Shown: positions 32,436 through 45,450 of the stretch, in pieces
How positions within the stretch are numbered: position 1 is the first letter of the stretch
Layout of the letters: the number at the start of each line of letters is the position of its first letter
NCBI GenBank assembly: GCA_003952965.2
Contig: RXIC02000155.1
Coordinates: 1-64,000 of the forward strand
DNA: 64,000 nt
Source: Morella rubra
Taxonomy: Eukaryota; Streptophyta; Magnoliopsida; Fagales; Myricaceae
Direction: 5' to 3'
The notes under the pieces: model-generated
Told to the model about the DNA's origin: nothing
Databases searched by the model: none
The model's input: the letters and a program-made list of their open reading frames with translations, nothing else
Made by a program: the position numbers and the translations under genes

Positions 32436-33752
32436 TCTCTAGTCTGTCAGAATAGAAGAAGTGGATGAGGCTGTAAAGAGCAGGATACGATAACTTTTCC
32501 CTTGCAAATCTCACCTCCTTGCGGTTTTTCCACTCACTCTCAAACTTCCTTTTGAAAAATGATGACCGAGCACTCAAGATAACTCTGTGAGCTTCAACAG
32601 GTCTTCCTTGCACAAAAAATACAATGTCTGGAGGGAAGTGGTACAAATTGGGTCCCCCGCTGGATGAAAGAGCTAGCCAGTCATATTACACTCTGAGTGT
32701 CAGATTTAAAAAGGCATAATTCAAGGATGGATGCAAAGTACAAAATAGGAGGAGCAACTAAAGCCACCAATTTACTTTACGCTACTACAATAGAAGCTTT
32801 ACTGCGATACTACCCTATTACACACCAAACTAATTTACCTTAAGCTAATAAAACAGAATCGCTTCCCCACTATTCCACCCCAAATTCATTTACCTTAAGC
32901 TGCTAATATAGAACTTTACCCCCTATAGTAGCCAAGTCCACACCAAATTGTCGATACTCAGCAACTTAGTAACTGTAACAACCCGAATTTACAAACAATA
33001 ATGCATCTGAAATCGAAACTTTAACCCATTATCCCCATTCCCATATACAACAAAACCCCTAATCGACAATCCAAGAAAATTTGACATTCTCAAAATTATA
33101 CTGAGAAAAAAGTACCAGCAGTTGAAACTAACCCCCAATTCCCCCGTATGCAAAAAACCCACACCATCAATCCGTAAAATTTAACAGTTTCACCAAGCAA
33201 GACTCACCGAACAAAACAAAAAGGAGAGAAAGAAAGAATCATTGTACCTGATATCTGAAATACGCTATTAGCCTGCTCCAAGTAGGCCCTATTCTCCCCA
33301 CAACCCAAGAAAGTCTCTCTCATCGAGGTCTGCAACGGCCCGAGAGGCGGAGGCCTAGCCTCGAACGCCTTCAACAACTTCCTCACCTTCAAGTTCAGCG
33401 CCGCGTAGTGGCACCTGTCCCCGTCAAAGGTGTGCTCGGAGCATATCGCCCCGCTCTCGAGCAACATCCTGGCAGCATCGAGGTGACCAGCGAGGCACGC
33501 ATAGTAGAGGGCCACGGAGTCCCACTGGTCTCGAGCGTTGACGTTGACACCGAACTCGAGTAGGTACTTGAGGCGGTCGACATCGCCGGCGCGAGAGGCC
33601 TCAAAAACGTTGCCGTTGGGGACCTTCTTGAGGGGTAAGGAGGTACCGAAATCGGAGGGGTCGAGGTCTATGTCGTCCAGGTCGGTGTCGGTGACGGTCC
33701 GGGATGAGCTGAGGGTCGGGGGCATCATGGAAATGCGAGCTTTCTTATGCAC
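30355..33752 (-). CDS. Ankyrin repeat and BTB/POZ domain protein (ABTB-like, At2g04740 type)
   Basis: Minus-strand exons 33752-33248, 32672-31913, 31630-31594, 31513-31380 and 30775-30355 join in phase to 618 residues, with TAG at 30357-30355. The ATG at 33752 is chosen; one at 33728 would shorten the protein by eight residues. Residues about 48-105 are ankyrin repeats ([37 protein letters not shown]). BTB domain 1 follows ([28 protein letters not shown]) near 180-285. BTB domain 2 is [20 protein letters not shown], about 350-470. The C-terminus is helical and charged. Proteins of this layout are thought to act as Cullin-3 adaptors; the Arabidopsis relative is not well characterised. It is transcribed towards fimbrin, and the acceptor chosen for exon 2 (CTAG before 32672) is the one that keeps frame. 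Confidence 0.92.
32673..33247 (-). other. Intron 1 of the ankyrin/BTB gene
   Basis: A 575-bp intron with GT donor next to 33248 and AG acceptor at 32674-32673 on the minus strand. It contains three loosely repeated stretches about AATTTACCTTAAGCT and nothing coding. Confidence 0.75.
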
Positions 33753-35013
33753 AGTTGAAGCTTTAGTAGGGTTTGGCGTGCATGGTGTTTGAGTTATGAG
33801 CTAGAGGAAGAAGACGAGAACAAGAGAGAGGTCGCCTGGGCATTTCTCGGAATGAATGTGGGAGGTTTACCGGTGTGTTTGGCATTGCGGGAAGGGGGCG
33901 GTTGCTGGGTGGAGGGAGATTTGTCGTTTTTATAGGTAGGGTAGAGGGACAATATCCTTATGGCCATGGGGGACATTTTTGTCCTAACGAGCTCGTTTCT
34001 TTTCCAATTTCCCATTATTTTATGGTAAGAAGATGATCATAACTTTTTGAAATTACGGTGTTGTTATTTTTTCTAAAATTTTGGGATGAAAATTTTCAGC
34101 AAAATAAATATATTTAAAATTTTTAATTTATATATATATATATTTTATTTTTTTATAAATTTTAATATTTAAAAGATTCTCAAAATTTTAGGAATATTCA
34201 TTAAAATTTTGACAAAAAAACATGTCCTGTATATAGCGTTCGTGTATAAAAAATTTTAATAAAATTTTACTTTTACAAACACACACTTCAAAATTTTATT
34301 TTTAATTTTTATATCTCATTCATAATTCTAATACATCTCTTTTTTAATACAAACACAAGATTTTATTAAAATTTTACATACAAACACTATAATAATGTGC
34401 AAATATTTTTTCCATTGTTTGGGTCATGAGTTCCATTTTATAAAATTTTAATTTTTTAAAAAATTATGAACAATAAATTTGCAAAGAATCTGAAATATAT
34501 AAATGTTTTATAACAATTTTGTTCTAATGAGGATTATGATCTTTCTAATTTTTATCTGAATTAAATGGTTTAAAGATAAATAAATATCATAAATAAATCT
34601 TATAATATTATTTATATTAATTATTAAGTATTAAGTATTTTTTTCTCTTAACATATGTGGACTGTTATAGTATTTAATATTTGTTGTATTTTTTTTTCAC
34701 TCCAAGAAACTCGAATAAATGTTTCAATTCATAACACATAGAGTGTGCTTGACTAGATCGAATATAGATTAAGGTGGTTAAAATTTTAAGGTATTAGAAT
34801 TAGTAAAAATGTGTGAAGAAATATGAAAAAATTGATAAAAAAAAAAAGTAAAAAATTGAGAAAATATAAATTTTATAATAATTAATAAAATTAAAAATGA
34901 TAAAAACAAATGTCATGTATACATAAATAGCATTAAATAAACGTAGTACACCTGTAATATCACGAAGATATGTCGATAGGGGCAGAGTCTTAGACCTACA
35001 GGCCCATTAGTTC
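33753..35013. other. Ankyrin/BTB 5' region and AT-rich spacer
   Basis: About 200 bp next to the gene are likely leader and promoter. From about 34020 to 34960 the sequence is strongly AT-rich, with MITE-like AAATTTT motifs near 34180-34350 but no clear element ends. No gene is supported. Confidence 0.5.
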
Positions 35014-35020
35014 CAGAAGT
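35014..35020. repeat. Direct repeat CAGAAGT flanking hAT element, left
   Basis: This is identical to 39605-39611 on the far side of the element. hAT elements make 8-bp target duplications; seven bases match and the eighth differs. Confidence 0.7.
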
Positions 35021-35466
35021 TAGGGGTGTTCACCGGTACCGGCGGTGGGCAGGTTAACCGCACCGGCACCGGTACCGGTACCGGTTCCAATTTCACCAAA
35101 AAACGGTGAAATTGGCGGTGGAGGTGACACCGCCCACCGCTGGGCGGGTCACCGCCAAAACCATCTTTTTTAAAAAAAAAAATTTTGCCACCATACGACG
35201 TCGTTTTGTTTTAAGAGTAAAACCTTTAGGCCTTAGGGTTCCCTCGCCCCCTGGCCCCCCTCATTTCCTTCACAGTTCGCTCACGCTCAGCCCCCCTGCC
35301 CCTCCCTCGACGGCTCGATCCTCCTTTCGCGTTTGCCCAATGCCCCTCCCGCTCGACGGCTTGGCCCTTTCTCTTTCACGGTGAACGCCATCTGGATTCT
35401 GGTCCGTCGAACTCTCCCTCACGGTAAGTCTCTCTCTCCCTCTCAGAATCTCTCTCTCGCTATCTG

Positions 35467-35467
<1 letters not shown>

Positions 35468-35523
<56 letters not shown>
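35468..35523. repeat. (CT)28 microsatellite
   Basis: An uninterrupted CT repeat within the 5' leader region of the hAT element. Confidence 0.95.
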
Positions 35524-35527
<4 letters not shown>

Positions 35528-36372
35528 CCTACAGCTGCCGCCGGCCACCGTGCAACAGGACAACTCAGGCATCTCAGCTGCTCTGTCTCTCTTTCAACTC
35601 TGTCTCCCTCACGGTATGTATACAGTAAGTCCCTCTCTGCCTCTTTTTTTTTCATACCGAATTGCTGCCTCTAAATCTTAAATGTTTAATCAATTGTTAA
35701 TTGTGAAGTTAATCAATTATGGATTGTTAATAGTTATAGCTTAAAATTTAAGCCCCTATGTATCAAACCGATTGGCATTTGGCAGTGGCTTATAGCTTAA
35801 TTGTGAAGTCAAATTTCTGCCTCTTTTTTTAGGTGCTCAGTGATTGTGATTGTGCTTAATTTGGCAGTGGCCTTGTCTCAGGTATGTCTTTCTATCTCAT
35901 CCCTATATAAAATTCAGTTACTTAAATTGCTTTAGGGTTTGTGAAACTGTTGTCTGTTGGAGGATGGGCTTGCATACTTGTGGTTTGTGAATCTGTTGGA
36001 GGATGGGATTTAAATTGGTTTGGATGCTTGTGGTTTGTGAATCTATTGGAGGATGAGATCGAATTGGTTTGGATACTTGGATATATTTGATTGGATTGTT
36101 GGATTGGTTATTTGGTTTGACAAATTGTTTACTTTGAATTGAATTTGATGTTATGTTTTGTTTTTTTTAAAAACCGTATTTGTAAAGATTTTCAATCCCT
36201 TTAAACTCTAAAGCATACATCGAAAAGGCCAATTTTTGCTAACTTCAATTGTGGAAGTGGTTGTAATTTAATATGATCACATTTTTTTTTTATTTTTAAA
36301 ATCAAAATTTGATCAATGTAGCTTCTCAAATTATTTTACACTTGAATTGTTTTTTGTTTTCTTTATTTTCAG

Positions 36373-38660
36373 ATGGATTTGACACAATCACATACTCCTA
36401 ATAGTGAGACTCAATTGGGAAGTGAAAGTAGTCACACTTCTAACTTGATAGGTAGTAGTGTGGCTACTACACCTTCTCAATCTTGTCCAGCCACTCCTAC
36501 AAAGAGTATGGAAACAACTGGGGTTGATCCACGTGGGTTACCACCACTTCCTCCACTTAAAAAGAGGAAGAACTCACGTGAGTCTCCGGTTTGCAGCACT
36601 ACACTAAGGTTGTTGATGAAAATGATGCTATGAATGTTAGAGCCACTTGTCACTATTGTAAGAAAGATTTTCCTGCCCATCACAAGAAGAATGGGACATC
36701 GGGGTTGAAGCAACATTTAGAGTCTTGTGTTTATTACAAGAGGACTTTAGCTGGTCATGTGGATGTTGGTCAGATGTTGTTGAATCATGATGCATCGAGG
36801 GCGAGTAGTGGTGATGTTGGGGTGATGGGGTCACTTGTAAGTTTGATGAGAAGGCTAATTAGGGAGTTGATAGCAAGAATGGTAATTATAGATGAATTGC
36901 CATTTCTCACGGTTCAGAAGGTTGGGTTTAGGGCATTGATGCATTACTTAGAACCTAGGTTTAAGATGCTTTCGAGGTATACGTTGATGAGAGATTGCAT
37001 GTCATTGTATTTAAGGGAGAAGATCAAGTTGAAGGAGGGGTTTCGGGTGAATAAGTATAGAGTGTGCCTCACCACAGATACTTAGACATCAATCCAAAAT
37101 TATAACTATATGTGTGTGACTGGACACTTTATTGATTGTAATTGGACGTTGCATAAGAGGATCTTGTCATTTAAGAGGATCTAAGACCATAAAGCATCAA
37201 GTATTTTAAAGGAATTACTACATTATTCAAATTAGAAGATCAATTGTTTGAAAGTATTGGTGGTTCAACTTTGAAGGTTGTGTATGGACATGAGTATTTA
37301 CATTGTAGGTGTTGTGCACATGTTCTTAATTTGATTGTCTCTGACGGGTTGAAAGACATGCATAATTCGATAGCTAAAGTCTGCAATATGATCAAGTATG
37401 TAAAGTCTTCACCTCAAAGGTTAGAAACTTTCAAGAAAGCTGTTGCAGAAAAAAACATTGCATATGGCCAATTCTTGAGTCTTGATGTTACAACCCGTTG
37501 GAACTCTACGTATTTTATGTTGAATGTGGCTGAGAAATACCAGAAAGCATTTGATCATATGATGATTTTAGATGGCCATTTTGTTATTTATTTGCAAGAG
37601 GATGGGCATGGGAGGCAAGGTTTGGGTCCACCTACATTTGAGGATTAGGCCATTCGTGGTGTCATAAAATTTTTGAAGTTATTCTATGAGGTCACTTTGC
37701 GGGTATCGGGATCGAACTTGGCCACATCTAATGCATTCTTTGAAGAATTGACTAAGATTACTAGACATATCACAAGGTATAGATCCAGTGGGCAAAGGGA
37801 TCTTGTGGATATGACATTGAAAATACAGTTGAAATATGATAAGTATTGGGGTGATTTAGAGCAGATTAATGGATTTTTATTCATTGCAGCATTGATTGAT
37901 CCTCGATACAAATTGGGGGCATTGGAGTATTGGTTCAAGAACCAATTAGGGGAGGCAAGGGGGAAGGAGATGACAAGCAAAATAAAAGGTGTATTTGAGA
38001 GGATGTTTTTCGAGTATAGTAGTGCCTCATCTACTAGTACTAGTAGTGGTAGTGGTAGTGGTACTAGTACTACCACTCCTCCTCCTTGTGCTGTTGTCGA
38101 TAGCACTACATCTATGGTTGATGTTGATGATGACAGTGATTACTTTACTGAATGGAGAATTTCACAGCGGGCGTTGGAGTCCAAATTTGAGATTGAAAGG
38201 TATTTATCCGAGGGAGTTATCGAGAAGAGTCCAGAATTTGATATTCTGAATTGGTGGAAGGTGAACTCTACAAGGTTTCCAGTTCTTTCTCAGATAGCCC
38301 GTGATGTATTGGCAATCCCCATCACCATGTGTCCTCTGAGTCAGTGTTTAGTACTGGAGGACGGATCTTGGATCCTTTCAGGAGTTCGTTGGCTCCAAAG
38401 ACTGCTGAAGGACTAATATGTGTTCAGAATTGGTTGAGAGGTGACCCTATTGTGGGAGTGGTTGAGGCTGAACTTGATGTATCTGATAACATAACTGAAG
38501 ATGAAGAGACTTACCGGCTCGATTCAGGTAAAATTATTCTTTGGTTAAATTTTGAAATTTGATACTCAATATAATGTAATCATTATAATTTTATGCTTTT
38601 ATTTCTTAATTATGTAAAGATATCGACTTTGACGACGGAGATCAAGATGGACTAGGATGC
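36373..38660 (+). pseudogene. hAT transposase (BED zinc finger, RNase H-like, dimerisation domain), broken
   Basis: It begins at ATG 36373. A BED-type zinc finger follows, with CHYCKKDF, SGLKQHLESC and Y near 36645-36735. The catalytic RNase H-like region includes CRCCAHVLNLIVSDGLKDM (about 37300-37360) and LSLDVTTRWNSTYFML (about 37475-37525). The hAT C-terminal dimerisation region runs FDILNWWKVNSTRFPVLSQI, ARDVLAIPIT, SSESVFSTGGRILD and TAEGLICVQNWL. Lesions: frameshift near 36590, TAG at 37083-37085 in place of a Trp codon, multiple breaks and a probable deletion at 37180-37240, TAG at about 37646 in place of Trp, and a frameshift near 38325. The two Trp-to-TAG changes fit C-to-T decay of methylated DNA. 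Non-functional. Confidence 0.9.
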
Positions 38661-39269
38661 ATGTTGCACTTGCCCACCTTTTAGTCCTTTTTATGCTATT
38701 TTATTTGAACAATGTTTATTTGATGTATCATGTAAGTATAGTGTTGTATTTTAGTAATTTTATAGTGTTGTCTTGTATTATGTATTGTTGTAGTTTGGTT
38801 AACTTGTAAGTTTTCTAACTTGTATTTGACAATTTGTTAACTTGTAACTTGTTAGTGAAAATTAAAATTACGTTTTAGTGTTTTAATTGAGAATGATCAA
38901 ATATTGGATTTGGTCATTCTCAAAAAAATGGGGCATATAGAAAAGGCCATATGATAAGAATCTCCATGATTAAACTTAATTATTGTCATGGGGATCAATA
39001 ATATGGCCTACATGTTTAGATACAATTTTCACTATATTCTTTTTTTTTTATTTCATTATTTATTTTAGAACTAACAGAGTGAGGAAAAAAATTCACTTTG
39101 CATATGGTAGTCATCCTTTGTGAATATGAACCATGCCATCACATCAGCCATTGTTGCCATTAAGTTTAAAAGGCAAGTACAAGTCTTACTTAAAGATGGA
39201 AATTAGCCAAAGCCAAGAATGGGTCGGCAAAGCTATGATAAAATAAACATAACCCTTTCTTTGAAAAAG

Positions 39270-39470
39270 GGGTCAAAACGCCCAAAAAAGGGGGTCTAAA
39301 TGCCTAAAAAAAGGCCCCAAAAAAGGGGTCCAGATGGCCCAAAAAAAGGGTCCGGATCACCCAAAAAAAGGGGCCCAAATGGCCCAAAAAGCTTGAAAAA
39401 TAGTCCTAAAAGCCCAAAAAGGAGCCCAAAAAAGGAGTCCAAAAGACCCAAAAATGGGCCCAGCGGTGGT
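39270..39470. repeat. Purine-rich degenerate minisatellite in hAT 3' subterminal region
   Basis: About ten to fifteen imperfect copies of a unit like GGCCCAAAAAAGGGGTCC are spaced roughly 10-25 bp apart. They give long chance open frames rich in Lys/Pro/Gly on one strand and Gly/Leu/Phe/Pro on the other. These are not genes. The repeat is just inside the ACCGGT-rich terminus. Confidence 0.8.
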
Positions 39471-39604
39471 AGCGGTTCACTGCCACCGGTGATACCGCTA
39501 CCGCTGGGCCAGTTATATGTTACCACCGGTACCGGTACTGGTGGTAACATATTCATCACCGTCGTTGGCGGTGGCGGTTATACCGCTAATGCACACCCGT
39601 ACGG

Positions 39605-39611
39605 CAGAAGT
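39605..39611. repeat. Direct repeat CAGAAGT flanking hAT element, right
   Basis: Partner of the repeat at 35014-35020. Confidence 0.7.
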
Positions 39612-39659
39612 AGTCTGCAGACCCCGCAGACAGATGTACAATTATACCCCATCTACTAA

Positions 39660-41182
39660 AAGATGCAACAGTTGTGTGTCTGAGTCCCCTCTCTTTCTCT
39701 CCTCTCTAGTCTCTGCCACCCACTCTGCATGTCCCGTCTCAACAAGCCACTACTGCTGCTTGGTAAGACGCTTTTCTCTGTCAAGAAACAAGTTCTCTCC
39801 CTACGTCTGTCTGTTTGTCTGTCTCTTTTACTTCTGACGAAAAAGGAAAAAGGTTCGGTTCTTACGGTTATTCGCATTCTCTCTCAAACGTTTTCTCATT
39901 TTATTGTCGTTGGATATGAATTAGTTTTTTTTCTCTCTGTGTTTTGGGTTTTCGTTTTTTCTAGGTAAAATGCTTTGTTTGTCATTCGAGAAAGCGTTGG
40001 AAATGAGGAGAATAATAGAAACAAAACACTTAGGAACGGGAACGAACGAGGGGAATTAATTTTTTACTGTTATTTTTTAGCACGTACGTACGTGCATTTT
40101 CCCTGGATTTTGATACTTTCTTTGTTGTGTGAGTTTTATATTATTGTTTCTGTTTTTATGCACAATGGTTTGTTCGGTTCAGAACTCAGAAGAATATATG
40201 AGAACATGGGGGAAGAGGGGGGGGGAAGCAATGGATACTCTTTTGGTGTTTTTGGGAGCTCTTGTTTGGTGTTTGTTGCGTTTCCTTTTTGCCGAGTTTT
40301 GCTTTTTTTCTTTCTGTTTGAAATGCTTTGGTTGGTTGAGAAAGCTTGGGAAGAATGACTTCAAAAAAGGGAAAAAACTGGCGCAGTGAATGAACGGACA
40401 TGTTATGTGTATTTCTCGAGCTCCACGTGCTTTTTTGCTGAATTTGTGCAAACTTTTGTGTTCAATTTTGCCGTGAGATGTTTTTTGTTCTTGGTCGCCG
40501 AGAAGCTGTAGGAAATGGCCGGAAAGAAAGGAGGAGAAGAGAACGGGAATTTTGAATGTGATTTTGGAACCCTGTAGGCGGGGGGTGATGTTGACGTTTT
40601 TTTAACGCGTTCTATTAATTGGGTTTTTTCCATTTTGTTTTGAAGAAGCATGAATTTAAAAGAAAACGGCAAGAAATTTGTTACTCGCTACCCTCTCCCC
40701 TCCTTTTTTATTTAATGCATGTCATTTTTCTTACTTGAACTGAAATTTTGAAGCTACTAGGAAGATGATTGCTCTGTTATTTCTTCATTTGTTTGTTCAA
40801 TTGCTTTTGCTTTTCCTTTTCCTTCTTCCCTAGAGTGAATTGTTAAACGTGTTACACTCTCCAGAGATTTTGAATGCTTAAGTTATCTGTAAAGAATTTC
40901 CATACGGTTTTGGCTATTGGTTCTCTTCGAGTTAGTTTTTACACGTGGTGAAATAGGGATAATATGTTGCGAGGAAGCTTAAAAAGACTCTTTTTTTCAG
41001 AAAACATCGTTTGATTTTTTGCCAAAATTCTTTTTGCATCGAAGAAAATTAAAAACATCATATTTGTATTTGTAACCCTCTTTTTCTGGCTCTTAATTAC
41101 TCCAGTTTCTGTGGTAAATGGTAGAGCTCTCAAGTATCCATATGTTCATTTGTTTATTATGCAGTCTTGGTGTGGAGCTTCA
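39660..41182 (+). promoter_or_regulatory. EDM2-like gene 5' leader with probable UTR intron
   Basis: A CT-rich stretch (39678-39720) looks like the start of the transcript. A possible donor (TAGGTAAAA, about 39962-39970) and an acceptor TTATTATGCAG ending at 41164 would define an intron of about 1.2 kb, leaving the ATG at 41183 shortly after the splice. The hAT element ends only about 55 bp upstream, so the native promoter has been displaced by 4.6 kb or replaced. Confidence 0.45.
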
Positions 41183-44100
41183 ATGACATTCTCTGATGAA
41201 GAGGGGGAGATTGGTCCAGAGTGTGTCACAAATTACTATTTCATCAATCACAGAGAAGAACCTGTTTCATTTTCTGTTTTGCCACAAAAATGGAAATGGA
41301 ATGGGGGTGAATTCCTTGGTGAACGGGAAACACAAGTATTCTTACTTGGGACAGATGATGATGGTCTTCGGAAAATATACAAGAGGGTCATGGCGTGGAA
41401 GTTTGAACTTTCCTATGTCCAACCTGAGATTTCTATGCTTTCGAAGGACAGAAGCTGGATAAAAACTTAAAAAGCCAAGGAAGAGTTTTGAGAATACAAT
41501 CAGAAAAACTTTGGTGACTGTTTACTGGCTTCATTTTGTGAAGTGGAATCCAGGGGCATCTGGGAAATCTGTATGGAACCACTTAACCGGAGCATTCAGG
41601 TTTTGCTTTCTCGTATTTTAGGAAATCTTTAGAAGTATTTTGCATTTTATTTTATTATTATCATTATTTATCTAAAGAATCAACTCTGTATTTTGCAGCT
41701 CGTTTGAGTTTGAACCTTCAGAAAATGATGTATTGAATCATGTACAAATGATCAGTGAAGCTTCTAAAAGGGATAAAGACTTAGCAACATCTGAGGTTCT
41801 TACTTCTAATGTCTATCTCTGCTGTTGTATAATAAGAGAAGCTCTATTCCCTTATTCAACTTGGGTGCTAGCTAACTGGCTAGGCCACCTAAGAAAAAAA
41901 TGGAAACTGCTTCTTCATTTTTCAAATCATCCATCAAGATTGAACTTTTACAAATAAAGTTATTATCCACGTTGGTGGAACCAAAACAACAATGTCGGCA
42001 TAATGAAGATAAGTTAATAGGTTCAAGTGCGAACTCTAGATAATCTCTAAGATACTCTCCTGGATAACAAGGATGACATATAGGTGGGTTTACGTATGTA
42101 GGAAGATGTGGCACGTTGGAACTCATCTATTTATCATTTAACATTTTTAGTTGCATAGGTGTCTGCTATTGTACTTGTTTTATTGTTGTGCTATGTCGTT
42201 TACTTTCTTCTCTAAGTTTATATGAAATGTGGACAGTATTTGCTTACTTTAATGGAGAATTCCGGGGGGAATAAAGCTTTTCACAAGGTCAGATCTATCA
42301 GATTAATCTCTTGCTTGTCAATTTATCGCAAATTGTCTTCTGTTTTATTGAGTACTTGATTGGTTTAACAGGATGTTCAAACTACAAAGAATTCACAGTT
42401 AATAGGTGATGGTGAAGGTGAAGAAGATAACGAACTCTATGATCATGTTTGTGCAATCTGTGACAATGGTGGTGAGATCCTATGGTATGCCCTTACCTCA
42501 GACTATCAAGTGTTGTGGCTTAAAGGAAACAAAATTTTATTTAAAGGCAGTCTTTGCTCACCCTAGGATAATTTTGTTCGATAATTTCCCATTTTGATTG
42601 ACTAATCTGACTCTTGCATTGATTTCAATTTCAATTGCTTCTGAGATAGTTGTGAAGGAAGGTGTTTAAGATCCTTTCATGCAACCAGAGATGCTGGGGC
42701 TGACTCTCTTTGTGAGACACTTGACTATAGTGTTGCTCAAGTCAAGGTATTAACTTATTTTCTTTCATCAAGGTATTACATATACAGAGATGCTCAAGTT
42801 TAGGTACTTTGCCATCATAAAATGTATTATACTTTTTGTTTGTTTTGCTCCAAACTCCAGCTGTTTACTCCTTTCACCCGTGCTTGGTCATTTTCAGGCA
42901 ATGCCAACTTTTTTGTGTAGAAATTGCAAGTATCAGCAGCATCAATGTTTTGCTTGTGGTAGATTGGGCTTTTCTGATAAATCTTCTAGTACCGAGGTAT
43001 TATATTCAGATAATTTCTGATTACTTTACAATATGATATATCTACATATGTTGGTGTGTGTAGGTATACTTAAAGCTCTGAAACGTTTTGTTTGCTCTTC
43101 ATTAAGGACTCATATCACTTCCAAAATATTGGATTGGTCACAATAGCGGTGCTAAATCTTTTCTGCAGATTCTTAAAGAATGTGTTTGTGACCTCTTGGT
43201 AGGAAGATATGATGCCATTTGAACTGTTTGGTATTCTCAGTTCCCCTGCCCTTCTCCCCCACTTCAAAAGAATGTAAAAGTAAAGGCAAGAGGAAAGAGG
43301 ACTCGTACGTTCATACCTGCATCAATAGAGAAGATCGTAAGAACAGCTTAGGGATATCTTTAAATGGATATGGATGTATGGCAGTCAAGAGCACCCCTCC
43401 CCTTACCCACCTTTTCTTTTCTTTGAAGGATATGTAACTATTGCGTCATAGTATAAGTTTGCTGGAGCTTTCTTATATACCTTTCTATGGGTATGCGTGT
43501 GTGTATTAAATCCAGATTTAGTTTTGTGATTATGGTATTTTATCATGTCATAAAGTTGCAATTCCTGAAGTCATTATGGGTCATAACCCTGTGAGTGCTG
43601 GTTGAGTGAATGATGAATTCCGGAAGTCAGTATGTGTATAGGGCTATAGCAGTAGTTCATAACCCAATTGGAATATTGCATTGATCTAGTAGGAACTCCT
43701 ATCTATTGTATTTTCTTCATTTCTTTCCTTCACTGCCTGGATTTATGCTATCGCAGTTTCCAAGTCATAATCTATGATTAGAAGTGTTTTTTCACGCTGT
43801 TGGTTAGCTTTCATGTTGGTGCTTGAAACTCAAGACTCTGTTTTCCTGTCAAGGTCTTCCCTTGTGTTTCTGCAACTTGTGGCCATTTCTATCACCCAAA
43901 ATGTGTTGCAAAACTCCTACATCCACATAATAAAGAGATGCGAGCCGAGCTTTGCGAAAAAATTGCTGCTGGAGAATCTTTTGCATGCCCGGTCCACAAA
44001 TGTATTGTTTGTAAGAAAGGTGAAGATAGGAAAGTCGATGACTTGCGGTTTGCGTTGTGCCGGCGTTGCCCAAAGGCATATCATAAGAAATGCTTACCTA

Positions 44101-44942
44101 GGTAGTCTGTAATTCTCACTGATACTTAGTGCAGCTTCCCAAATATAGAATCATTTGGTGGAAAAGTTCTGATGTTATGATGCTTTATTTTTCCGTGTTT
44201 GGTTTTGTTTTCCTCTTCAGTGGGATATATTTTGAAACTAAGAATGACAGAGATATCTTACAAAGGGCTTGGAATGGTCTGCTCCCAAATCGGATTTTGA
44301 TATATTGCTTGTAAGAAGTCTCTTCACTGCATGTGAATATTCTCATGCTTTTCTTTGGAACTTATACATCAGTCCTTGCATGATATATTGGATTGCCAAA
44401 ATTTTTTTGTCAGGGATCATGAGATACAAAGAGAACTCGGTACTCCATTTAGGGACCACTTAAAATTTCCTGATGCTGAGGGGGAAAAGGAACAGCAGAA
44501 AACAGGAGAGCCATCAAGCAAAGAGAAGGTTGTGGCATCAAGGAGAATAATGGTTTCTCACAATTCTACTATACAAGGTCATAGAAAGTTTCTGAAACAG
44601 GTTTACAAGGGGAGCAACAGTGTCAAAATTAGTGATTCTGCTGAAAAGATTAAGAAAAGATGCGTTCAACAGCAGTTTGATGCCTTAAATAAACAGAACA
44701 CAACTGAACCAGTTGGAAAACCTTTGAAAGAAAAGATTCAGTCCGTCACGTACAGGTCTTCCACTGAGGTTAAAAGAAAGTCATCAATTGATTTGGTGAA
44801 AGATCCATTAAAGTCCAAGTGGCAGAAATTAGCTAGTGGGAAAATCAGGAAGAGATTTTTGGAGAAATCTGTGATGACAAAGGAAAACAGTTCAGAGTTT
44901 GTGTTGACTGCTGATATGGAAAAGAGGTAATTCGCTTGCTTC

Positions 44943-44968
44943 TTTTTTTTTTTTTTTTTTTTTTTTTT
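44943..44968. repeat. T26 homopolymer in an EDM2-like intron
   Basis: 26 consecutive T, 16 bases after the donor of the intron at 44927-45075. It may be the trace of a reverse-oriented poly-A insertion or simple slippage. Confidence 0.9.
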
Positions 44969-45450
44969 CCACCATTGGAGTCCGCTGCTTTTTTGGGGCA
45001 AGAGAAATCAATATCTGAAGTTTTTTTATGTTACATATGGATATCATATCTTGAATTTTATGTTTGGATGTACAGAATACGTGCTGTAATGATAGATTCC
45101 ACTGCCTCATTCAGTGAAGATGAAGTCATAAGAAGGCAGAAAGTCCAGGGTACAGATGCATACCACTCTGATCTGTGGACTGAGAAGATTACAGAAGGAA
45201 AAGTGGAGTGCTCTGTTAACGTAATCTAACTGATTGTTGGTCACATTTATTTGGCATTGTTTGTATTTAAGGACTAAAGCTTGTATTTGTGAGTGTCAGT
45301 AAGTAGCTTTTCTATGTTTCGTTTGAACCTTCTTAAGTTTACATGCAGGCAATTTGAACAGCCCTACAGAAATTTGAAGAGGGGTGTAGTATTGAAGATG
45401 CAAAAACTGTTTGTGCACCGGAGGTTTTAAGTCAGTTGTTTAAATGGAAG

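Larger units (their letters stand above)
35021..39604 (+). mobile_element. hAT-superfamily DNA transposon, decayed
   Basis: A 4.6-kb element bounded by the CAGAAGT repeats. The left end TAGGGGTGTTCA and the inverted right end TACGGGTGTGCA match at 10 of 12 positions. Both subterminal regions are crowded with ACCGGT/ACCGGTACCGG palindromic motifs (35035-35095 and 39465-39590), a known type of hAT end. The interior carries a broken hAT transposase gene, a CT microsatellite and a purine-rich subterminal repeat. Exact right border is uncertain by about three bases. Confidence 0.88.

Noticed and set aside
35270-35674. Arg/Glu and Leu/Ser repeat frames
   Set aside because: They are translations of the CT microsatellite.
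39300-39659. Long open frames on both strands, Lys/Pro/Gly-rich
   Set aside because: They come from the purine-rich degenerate repeat of the hAT element and have no start context or family.
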